Source of the DNA: Verrucomicrobiales bacterium | Lineage (GTDB): Bacteria > Verrucomicrobiota > Verrucomicrobiia > Verrucomicrobiales > DEV007 | DNA length: 10,731 nt | Direction of reading: 5' to 3' | Assembly (NCBI GenBank): GCA_023253615.1 | Contig: JALRFZ010000764.1 | Coordinates: 1-10,731, forward strand | Part shown: positions 1 through 5,771 of the stretch, piece after piece | Layout of the letters: each line of letters opens with the position of its first letter | Numbering within the stretch: position 1 is the stretch's first letter | Notes under the pieces: generated by a model | Seen by the model: the letters and a program-made list of their open reading frames with translations, nothing else | What the model was told of the DNA's origin: nothing | Databases searched by the model: none | Translations under genes and position numbers: made by a program

Positions 1-767
1 GCGTCGTGATGGAGAATCTCCGCCGCGTCTACGGTGACACCCTCACCGACCGCCGCATCGCCGAGATCGCCCAGGCCTTCTACGCCCACCTCGTGAAGTT
101 TTTGGGTGAGTTTGTCAGGCTCGCCTTCATGAGCGACGAGAAAAAGGCGAAATACGTCCGCATCGAGGGCATCGAGCACCTCGCCGCCGCCCGCGAAAAG
201 GGAAAAGGAGTGCTTCTTCTCGCCGGGCATTTCGGCAACTGGGAGGTCTCGACCGTGGCCGGCATGTCGCAGTTCAAGCAATACCGCGGCCATCTCCATT
301 TCATCCGCCGTCCCTTGAAGCCGCAGTGGTTCAACGACCTCGTGATGCGCCGTTTCCAGAAGGCCGGTTTCGGCACCTTGGAAAAAACCGGCTCGCTCGA
401 TGACATCCTCGCCCTGCTCGAGGACAACCGCATCATCGTCTCCATCTTCGACCAGTTCACGGTGCGGAAGTACGGGATCCAATCCGAGTTTTTCGGTCAC
501 CCGGCCCATACCTTCAAAAGCCTTGCCGTGCTCGCGCAGTTCACGGGTGCGCCGGTGATCCCCTCGTCGAGCTGGCGCGAGCCCGACGGCACCCACGTGC
601 TGCTCTTCGAGCCGCCGGTCGAGGTGCTGACCGAAGGCCGCACCAAGGAGATCCTCTCGAAAAACACGAAACGCTTCAACGAGGCCCTCGAGCGCATCAT
701 CCTCCGCCATCCCGAGCAGTGGATCTGGATGCACAAGCGCTGGAAGCAGGTGCGCGAGGAGCGTTGA
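1..767 (+). CDS. LpxL/HtrB-like lipid A biosynthesis acyltransferase (5' partial)
   Basis: Family role: transfer of an acyl chain onto a lipid A precursor or related lipid at the inner membrane. Numbering from the GTG at 6, the catalytic HX4(D/E) motif is HFGNWE at residues 75-80. Downstream are an FDQ motif at 148-150, the FFGHPAHTFKSLAVLAQFTGA block at about 162-182, and the C-terminal PEQWIWMHKRW signature near 236-246, all in the order seen in LpxL/HtrB proteins. Family members are usually near 300 residues and place the catalytic His about 50 residues further in, after an N-terminal membrane segment. That segment is missing here and the frame is open to base 1, so the gene almost certainly starts outside the window; the GTG at 6 and ATG at 9 are probably internal codons. 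The stop is TGA at 765-767. The exact substrate (lipid A or another lipid such as an ornithine lipid) cannot be told. Confidence 0.88.
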   Translation, partial: VVMENLRRVYGDTLTDRRIAEIAQAFYAHLVKFLGEFVRLAFMSDEKKAKYVRIEGIEHLAAAREKGKGVLLLAGHFGNWEVSTVAGMSQFKQYRGHLHFIRRPLKPQWFNDLVMRRFQKAGFGTLEKTGSLDDILALLEDNRIIVSIFDQFTVRKYGIQSEFFGHPAHTFKSLAVLAQFTGAPVIPSSSWREPDGTHVLLFEPPVEVLTEGRTKEILSKNTKRFNEALERIILRHPEQWIWMHKRWKQVREER

Positions 768-868
768 AGCCAGGGAGAACCGCCAGAGAAGGGCGTCGGC
801 GGGAGGAGGAGAGGGCCTGAATTCCGCCCTTGCTCCTCGATCGGGGCGCGGGTTATTCTCCCGGCATC

Positions 869-1972
869 ATGTCCGGAAAGCCCCCTCTACTTGATCCCGC
901 CCACTGCCTTGCGCGCCAGGACCGTCTGCGTCACCATCTCGCTGCGAACGACCTCGATGGCGCTGTCTTTTTCGACCGCCACTACATCCATGGTCTCACC
1001 GGATACTGGCACGGCCAGCCGCTCACGCCGGTGGCCTTGCTGGTGAAAAGCGACGGAGGCAGCGTCCTTGTGACTCATGACGAGGCGGCGAAGGCACCCG
1101 CCGCGGGTGAGATCGCGATTTACACTTCCAACGACTTCTGCACCCTGCGTCCGAATCTCAGTGCGGAGGTCGCTTCGGTCTTGAATCCCTTTCTGAGAGG
1201 CTTTAAACGCATCGGAACCGAGCAGCAGGTGCCCTCCGCGCTCATCGATGGGCCCGTATGCCGTGACATCTCCCGTGATTACCAGTACCTGCGTCGTCGC
1301 AAGGACGCTGATGAAGTCGCGGCCCTTGTCTTCACGGTCGAGTGTGCCGACAAGGCTTACGCCGAGGCCAAACAATTGCTCGAGCCAGGGATCGACGAGG
1401 TCGAGATCATGGCCGTGATGCTCGAGACCGCCACCTACGCCGCGGGAGAGTTCTTGTCAGGTTGGGGACAGGATTTCCAGTCAGGAGCCCCGGGGGGATT
1501 TGCCCGGCCCCGGCGTGCCGTCGAGGCCGGCGAGCTGATCCCGCTCGATATCGGAGTCGGCGTGCGCGGCTATCGTTGCGACCTCTGCCGCACCTTCGCC
1601 GTCGATGGTTCACCGACCGACGAACAGGCCGCGGCCCATGCGCGGATCGTCGAGGTGATGAAATCGGGCGAATCGATGATGAAGCCCGGTCAATCCTGCC
1701 GCGCCCTGTTCGAGGCGTTGAAGGGCGAACTCGACGGCTGGAACGGTTACGCCTTCTTCCACCACGCCGGTCACGGGATCGGGCTCGATGCCCACGAGGT
1801 GCCGCGGATCAATCCAGCCTGGGACGATGTTCTCGAAGAGGGGGATGTCATCGCCTTCGAGCCCGGGCTCTACGGTGGCGACCTCCGTGCCGGGATTCGT
1901 CTGGAGAACAATTACCTCATCACCGCCGACGGCTTCCGGCAATTGTCGCATTTTCCCCTCGATCTGGTTTGA
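869..1972 (+). CDS. M24 family metallopeptidase (Xaa-Pro peptidase/prolidase-like)
   Basis: A cytoplasmic di-metal peptidase of the pita-bread fold, expected to cleave X-Pro bonds at peptide N-termini or in dipeptides. With the ATG at 869 the protein has 367 residues. Residues about 1-140 resemble the creatinase-type N-terminal domain and about 145-365 form the M24 domain. All five metal ligands are visible: D227 (PLDIG), D238 (RCDLCRTF), H302 (HAGHGIGLDAHE), E331 (FEPGLY) and E346 (RLENNY). H309 matches the second active-site His. A TTG at 830 would add 13 residues with no family resemblance; a GGAGGAG lies near 802-809 but is too far from either start to decide. ATG 869 is preferred because it gives a normal N-terminus. 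The next gene starts 37 bp downstream, so co-transcription is possible. Annotation between prolidase, aminopeptidase P and other M24 members stays open. Confidence 0.9.
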   Translation: MSGKPPLLDPAHCLARQDRLRHHLAANDLDGAVFFDRHYIHGLTGYWHGQPLTPVALLVKSDGGSVLVTHDEAAKAPAAGEIAIYTSNDFCTLRPNLSAEVASVLNPFLRGFKRIGTEQQVPSALIDGPVCRDISRDYQYLRRRKDADEVAALVFTVECADKAYAEAKQLLEPGIDEVEIMAVMLETATYAAGEFLSGWGQDFQSGAPGGFARPRRAVEAGELIPLDIGVGVRGYRCDLCRTFAVDGSPTDEQAAAHARIVEVMKSGESMMKPGQSCRALFEALKGELDGWNGYAFFHHAGHGIGLDAHEVPRINPAWDDVLEEGDVIAFEPGLYGGDLRAGIRLENNYLITADGFRQLSHFPLDLV

Positions 1973-2009
1973 GGCCGGCGATCTCGCGGAACCTTCATCG
2001 GAGACGATC

Positions 2010-3011
2010 ATGCCGGAAGAACCCATTCATCAGCCGCACGACAAGCTCTTCAAGCAGAGCTTTGGCGATCCGGTGAATGCGGCCGGTTTTTTGCGCCATC
2101 ATCTGCCCGCATCCATGGCGGAGGCAATCGTTTGGGAGCGGCTCGCACTTCAACCGGGGAGTTTCGTGGATTCACACTTCCGGCAGCATGAAAGCGACCT
2201 GCTGTTTTCGGCTTCCATCGGAGGAGGCGACTGTCTTGTCTACCTGCTCTTCGAGCATCAGGTCAACGAAGACCCTCTGATCGCCCTGCGGCTGCTTCGC
2301 TACATGGTGCGAATCTGGGAGTCGCATCACAAGGACAGGCCGGAGAAGCCTCTGCCCGTGATTGTTCCCGTGGTGCTTGCGCAGAACGAAACGGAATGGA
2401 GGATCTCGGATCGTTTTTCCTCCCTGCTCGATCTTCCCACCGGGCTTGAAACCGATTTCGCGCCGTTCGTCCCGGACTTCCGGTTTCAATTGGTGCAACT
2501 TGCCGGAATTCCCTATGACGCGCTGCGCGGAACACCGGCCGGGATCCTGGTGCTGCGGGTGATGAAGGCGGAGCGGAGTGGTCAGCTCCTTTCGGATCCC
2601 GTTTGGGAAGAGTCGCTGCTCCAGCAGATCCCGGGTCCGGTGTTTGAAATGCTGCTTCGTTACCTCCTCGATGCCGACGTTGACAGTGAAGGCTTCCACC
2701 GTAGAATGAATGAGATTTCACAAACCGAATTGAAGGACTCCGCCATGACTCTGGCCCAACAAATCCGGCAGGAAGGAAGAAAAGAAGGGAAGCTGGAAGG
2801 GAAACTGGAAGGCAAGCTGGAAGGCAAGCTGGAAGGCAGACTCGAGGGGTTGCGTGAGGCGGTTTTGGATTCCCTTGCCATTCGATTCGCGTGCGTTCCC
2901 GAGGGAATGGCGGAGGCCGTCCGAAAGATCGACAGCGAGAGCCGCCTTCGCGCGTTGCACCAAGCCTCCCTCCGCGCCGAATCGCTCGACGCTTTCGCTG
3001 ACAATCTTTGA
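2010..3011 (+). CDS. Rpn family recombination-promoting nuclease / PD-(D/E)XK nuclease (YhgA-like)
   Basis: Rpn proteins are DNA endonucleases once annotated as transposases; in E. coli they promote recombination, and some act as toxic anti-phage proteins. The ATG at 2010 has GGAGA about 5 bases upstream and gives 333 residues, a normal Rpn length. The N-terminus carries the family signature HDKLFKQSFGDP (residues 10-21). The nuclease core reads D63 (ESDLLF), then E82 and Q84 (LLFEHQVN), matching the D...ExQ arrangement of this PD-(D/E)XK branch. Residues 256-280 are a charged repeat, four KLEG units and one RLEG, followed by a conserved-looking C-terminal helical tail ending SLDAFADNL. The frame is open upstream to 1788, but that part overlaps the peptidase gene and lacks family features. 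AT-ending codons (TTT, CTT, GAA) look commoner than in the neighbours, which hints at transfer but was not measured. See the internal-start feature at 2745. Confidence 0.86.
   Translation: MPEEPIHQPHDKLFKQSFGDPVNAAGFLRHHLPASMAEAIVWERLALQPGSFVDSHFRQHESDLLFSASIGGGDCLVYLLFEHQVNEDPLIALRLLRYMVRIWESHHKDRPEKPLPVIVPVVLAQNETEWRISDRFSSLLDLPTGLETDFAPFVPDFRFQLVQLAGIPYDALRGTPAGILVLRVMKAERSGQLLSDPVWEESLLQQIPGPVFEMLLRYLLDADVDSEGFHRRMNEISQTELKDSAMTLAQQIRQEGRKEGKLEGKLEGKLEGKLEGRLEGLREAVLDSLAIRFACVPEGMAEAVRKIDSESRLRALHQASLRAESLDAFADNL
2745..3011 (+). CDS. Candidate internal Rpn short form (RpnS-like, 88 aa, in frame)
   Basis: In-frame ATG at residue 246 of the Rpn gene is preceded by GAAGGA at 2732-2737 with a 7-base spacer, one of the best Shine-Dalgarno placements in this window. 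Translation from it would give an 88-residue protein made only of the charged KLEG-repeat region and the C-terminal helical tail, without the nuclease core. In enterobacterial Rpn genes, small C-terminal proteins made from internal starts are known to bind and block the full-length toxin. An alternative in-frame ATG at 2706 has a GAAGG, but 13 bases away, so it is less likely. The SD and start are seen in the sequence; production and antitoxin function are inference from the family. Confidence 0.45.
   Translation: MTLAQQIRQEGRKEGKLEGKLEGKLEGKLEGRLEGLREAVLDSLAIRFACVPEGMAEAVRKIDSESRLRALHQASLRAESLDAFADNL
2790..2849 (+). repeat. 12-bp coding tandem repeat (KLEG x4 + RLEG)
   Basis: Five consecutive 12-base units of the form AAGCTGGAAGGC encode KLEG four times and a diverged RLEG once, preceded by a related GRKEG stretch. 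Units at 2814-2825 and 2826-2837 are identical; the outer ones differ by one to three bases. The period is a multiple of three, so copy-number change by slippage would lengthen or shorten the linker without breaking the frame. Such EG-rich repeats of variable length are common in Rpn-family proteins. Confidence 0.9.
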
Positions 3012-3090
3012 CGGGCGTTCGGGAAAAGCGCGCTGCACAGGTTCGCGTTCTTGCGGATGGCAAGATCCCGTCCCGTTTCAATACCGCGCC

Positions 3091-3134
3091 TTGACGGGCG
3101 GCCCGCCCTCGCGATGCTATCGGGAAATTTTCCC
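3091..3134 (+). promoter_or_regulatory. Candidate regulatory region with two short perfect palindromes
   Basis: The 127-bp gap before the first aldehyde dehydrogenase gene holds a TTGACG (3091-3096) that could be a -35 element, although the -10 candidate TGCTAT (3115-3120, 18-bp spacing) is poor. Two odd-centred palindromes follow: GGGCGG-C-CCGCCC at 3096-3108 and GGGAAA-T-TTTCCC at 3122-3134, the latter ending 4 bases before the start codon. They could be operator half-sites or RNA hairpins covering the ribosome entry site. No regulator gene is adjacent. Confidence 0.25.
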
Positions 3135-3138
3135 AGAC

Positions 3139-4701
3139 ATGTCCACCGAACCCGTCCTCATCGCCGGCTCCTGGCGCGAATCCGAAAAGACCGGATTTTT
3201 CCAGTCCGCCAATCCCGCCACCGGCAAGCTCCTGCCCGCCCATTATCCGATCAGCTCCTGGGCGGATTGCGAGGCGGCTCTCGTCTCAGCCCAGGCGGCG
3301 TTCGCGGAAATGCGGGTGATGCCGGGGGAAAAGATCGCCGCCTTCCTCGAGGCCTATGCCGCCAAGATCGAGGTCCGCGCGGAGGAGCTCGTGGCGATGG
3401 CTCATCTGGAGACCGCGCTGCCGAAGTCGCCCCGCCTCGCCGACGCCGAGCTGCCGCGCACCACCGGTCAGCTCCGCCAGGCCGCCGCCGCCGCTCGGAG
3501 CGGCGTGTGGCGCCAGGCCGTCGTCGACAAGGCGAACAACATCCGTGCCTGCTTCGGCGCGATCGGTCCGGTCTGCGTCTTCGGCCCCAACAACTTTCCC
3601 TTCGCCTTCGGCAGCGCTTCGGGTGGTGACTTCGCCGCCGCCATCGCCGCGGGCAATCCCGTGATCGCGAAGGCCAATTCATCGCATCCCGGCACCACGA
3701 AACTTTTCGCCGAGGCCGCCCTCGAGGCAGTGCTCGAGACCGGCATGCCCGCGGGTACAATCCAGATGATCTATCGCACGAGTCACTCGATCGGCGAACA
3801 ACTCGTCGCCGATGATCGCGTCGGCGCGACCGGCTATACCGGCAGCCGCGGAGCCGGGCTCGCTCTCAAGCGGGCCGCCGACGGAGCGGGCAAACCGATC
3901 TACCTCGAACTCTCGAGCGTGAATCCCGTGGTTTTCCTTCCCGGATCCCTGGCGGAAAAAGGCGAGGCACTCGCCGCCGAATTCACCGGCAGCTGTCTCA
4001 TGGGCACGGGTCAATTCTGCACCAATCCCGGCATGATCGTCCTTTTCGCCGGAGAGGACACGGAAGCCTTCATCGCCGACATCACGAAGCGATTCAACGA
4101 AGCGCCCGCCGGCATCCTGCTCTCCGAATCGGTCCGCAAGTCGCTCCACGAGAGCCACCGCATCCTCACCGGGGCGGGTGCCGAGGTGCTCTGCGGCACG
4201 GGTGAGGGGAACGGCGCGGGCTGCTGTGTCGCCAACACCCTCCTGCGGGTTTCCGGCGCGGCTTTCCTCCGCGATGCCGAGACGATGCAGACGGAAGCCT
4301 TCGGAAACTCCTCTCTCATCGTGGTCGTCGATTCCGCGGATGAAGCCGCCGAGGTTCTGGAAAAGCTCGAGGGAAATCTCACCGGGTCGATCTATTCCGC
4401 CACCGATGGCTCCGACGATGCGGTGCACGACATTCTCGAGCCCATCCTGAGGCAGAAGGTCGGGCGTCTCCTCAACGACAAGATGCCCACCGGTGTCGCC
4501 GTTTCCCCCGCGATGAACCACGGCGGCCCCTATCCCGCGACCGGTCATCCCGGCTTCACCGCCGTCGGCATCCCCGCCGCGATCCTCCGCTTCGCGATGC
4601 TGCAGAGTTATGACAATGTCAGGGAATCGCGCCTTCCCGCGATCCTCCGCGACGATTACACCGGCCCCGCCCAGCGCTTCATCGACGGGAAATGGCAGTG
4701 A
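3139..4701 (+). CDS. NADP-dependent aldehyde dehydrogenase, 2-oxoglutarate-semialdehyde dehydrogenase-like (paralogue 1)
   Basis: Predicted to oxidise an aldehyde, probably 2-oxoglutarate semialdehyde (2,5-dioxopentanoate) or a relative, to the acid with NAD(P)+ in the cytoplasm. The 520-residue protein shows the ALDH catalytic set: oxyanion Asn N152 (GPNNFPFAFG), cofactor-binding K178 (VIAKANSSHPGT), T234-G235-S236, general base E257 (YLELSSVNP), nucleophile C294 (GQFCTNPG) and E386 (EAFG). The C-terminal HGGPYPAT at 461-468 is typical of the KGSADH group. The start is ATG 3139: the frame is open back to 2854, but the extra 95 codons overlap the Rpn gene and lack ALDH similarity. It differs from the second ALDH of the cluster in its C-terminus (FTAVG...AILRFAMLQSYDN in place of RFVRPVCYQDWPDALLP), so it may have another aldehyde substrate. 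The DHDPS-family gene follows after 71 bp. Confidence 0.85.
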   Translation: MSTEPVLIAGSWRESEKTGFFQSANPATGKLLPAHYPISSWADCEAALVSAQAAFAEMRVMPGEKIAAFLEAYAAKIEVRAEELVAMAHLETALPKSPRLADAELPRTTGQLRQAAAAARSGVWRQAVVDKANNIRACFGAIGPVCVFGPNNFPFAFGSASGGDFAAAIAAGNPVIAKANSSHPGTTKLFAEAALEAVLETGMPAGTIQMIYRTSHSIGEQLVADDRVGATGYTGSRGAGLALKRAADGAGKPIYLELSSVNPVVFLPGSLAEKGEALAAEFTGSCLMGTGQFCTNPGMIVLFAGEDTEAFIADITKRFNEAPAGILLSESVRKSLHESHRILTGAGAEVLCGTGEGNGAGCCVANTLLRVSGAAFLRDAETMQTEAFGNSSLIVVVDSADEAAEVLEKLEGNLTGSIYSATDGSDDAVHDILEPILRQKVGRLLNDKMPTGVAVSPAMNHGGPYPATGHPGFTAVGIPAAILRFAMLQSYDNVRESRLPAILRDDYTGPAQRFIDGKWQ

Positions 4702-4710
4702 ACCTGCCTG

Positions 4711-4748
4711 ACCTTTTACCTTTTACCATCTACTTTTAACCTTTTACC
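4711..4748 (+). repeat. Intergenic ACCTTTTACC-type short repeats
   Basis: Three exact ACCTTTTACC copies (4711-4720, 4718-4727 and 4739-4748) and one variant, ACTTTTAACC at 4732-4741, are packed with overlaps into 38 bases between two genes, in striking AT-rich contrast to the GC-rich coding DNA. The last copy abuts the hairpin at 4748-4764. No protein or RNA gene is recognisable. It looks like a dispersed intergenic repeat or a protein-binding array. Confidence 0.7.
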
Positions 4749-4764
4749 GGGCGCTTCGCGCCCG
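4748..4764 (+). promoter_or_regulatory. GC-rich hairpin just upstream of the DHDPS-family start
   Basis: CGGGCG and CGCCCG (4748-4753 and 4759-4764) form a perfect 6-bp stem around CTTCG, extendable to 7 bp with a TTC loop. It ends 8 bases before the ATG at 4773, where the ribosome binding site should be. No T-run follows, so a classical intrinsic terminator is unlikely. An mRNA-processing, attenuating or translation-limiting structure, or part of a dispersed repeat together with the preceding array, is more likely. Confidence 0.5.
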
Positions 4765-4772
4765 AATCTCCC

Positions 4773-5687
4773 ATGCAAACCGCTCCCGTCACTCCCGCCG
4801 ACCTCGCCCGTTCCGTCATCGCCGTGCCGCCCATGGCGCGCGACCGCGACCTGAAGTTCCAACGAAGTGAGAACGAGAAGATCGTCCGCCACATCGAGGC
4901 CGGCGGGGTGAACATCCTCCTCTACGGGGGCAACGCCAATTTCTACCACACCGCCCCGAGCGAGTATGAGCACATCCTCGGAGAGCTCGCTTCGATCGCC
5001 GCTCCCGATACCCTCGTCATTCCTTCCGCGGGCCCGGCCTACGGGGTGATGATGGATCAGGCCGAAATCATCAAAGGCACGGATTATCCCACGGTGATGG
5101 TGCTGCCACATCAGGGCCTCACCACCAGCGAGGGCGTCATGCGCGGACTGACGCGTTTCGCCGAGAAGATCGGCAAACCCATCGTCGTCTACATCAAATA
5201 CGGCGATTACCTCAGCGTCGAGGGCACGAAGGAACTCGTTGATGCCGGGCTCGTCTCCTGGATCAAATATGCCATCGTCCGCGAGGACCCCGCGGATGAT
5301 CCGTTCCTCGCCCGGCTCGTCGATGTCGTCGATCCGGCCATCATTGTCAGCGGCATCGGCGAGCAGCCCGTCATCGAGCATCTCGTCGACTTCAAGGTGA
5401 ACGGATTCACCGCCGGTTGCGTCTGCGTGCGCCCCGATCTCAGCGATCAATTGCTGAAGGCGGTGCAGGCAGGTGATCTCGACCTCTCGCGCAAGATCCA
5501 GGCGATTTTCAAACCGCTCGAAGATCTCCGCAACGGCATCAATCCCGTCCGCGTCCTCCACGAAGCCGTTCGCCTCGCAGGCATCGCCGACACGGGGCCT
5601 GCCCTGCCCTTGCTCAGCGGTGTCACCGCCGATCAGGAAAGCGCGATCCTCGCCGCCGTCGAGGCGCTGAAGGTGGCGGCGGTGTAG
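4773..5687 (+). CDS. Dihydrodipicolinate synthase (DapA) family lyase/dehydratase
   Basis: A class I aldolase-fold (TIM-barrel) enzyme using a Schiff-base lysine. The 304-residue length is standard. The Schiff-base Lys is K165 in SWIKYAI and the partner Tyr is Y140 in VVYIKYGD. The GxxGE-type loop of true DapA is replaced by LLYGGNANFYH (49-59), which argues against lysine biosynthesis and for a catabolic member. SGIGEQPVIEH (193-203) lies where the family recognises the substrate. Family members paired with ketoglutarate-semialdehyde dehydrogenases are 5-dehydro-4-deoxyglucarate dehydratase, 2-keto-3-deoxy-pentonate dehydratase and pyrroline-4-hydroxy-2-carboxylate deaminase. Being flanked on both sides by such dehydrogenases supports one of these roles; which one cannot be decided from the sequence. 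The ATG at 4773 lacks a clear Shine-Dalgarno sequence and sits behind a hairpin. Confidence 0.87.
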   Translation: MQTAPVTPADLARSVIAVPPMARDRDLKFQRSENEKIVRHIEAGGVNILLYGGNANFYHTAPSEYEHILGELASIAAPDTLVIPSAGPAYGVMMDQAEIIKGTDYPTVMVLPHQGLTTSEGVMRGLTRFAEKIGKPIVVYIKYGDYLSVEGTKELVDAGLVSWIKYAIVREDPADDPFLARLVDVVDPAIIVSGIGEQPVIEHLVDFKVNGFTAGCVCVRPDLSDQLLKAVQAGDLDLSRKIQAIFKPLEDLRNGINPVRVLHEAVRLAGIADTGPALPLLSGVTADQESAILAAVEALKVAAV

Positions 5688-5771
5688 ACGCACCCGCGTT
5701 ACGAAGAGACGGTGGAAAAGTTGGCGGTCATTCGCACTTGATCGGCGTGGCCATGGGCGCGTTGTTCCCTT

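Noticed and set aside
1788..2009. Upstream extension of the Rpn frame into the peptidase gene
   Set aside because: No Rpn features; the family N-terminus follows ATG 2010, which has a fair Shine-Dalgarno sequence.
1342..2076. 244-codon + strand frame inside the M24 peptidase gene
   Set aside because: Arg-rich shadow frame; the peptidase in the overlapping frame has all five metal ligands.
2854..3138. N-terminal extension of the first ALDH by 95 codons
   Set aside because: It overlaps the end of the Rpn gene, shows no ALDH similarity, and ATG 3139 gives a normal ALDH length.
2263..3243. 326-codon minus-strand frame over the Rpn gene
   Set aside because: It reads the KLEG repeat backwards (repeated Leu/Pro/Ala/Cys) and lacks any domain signature.
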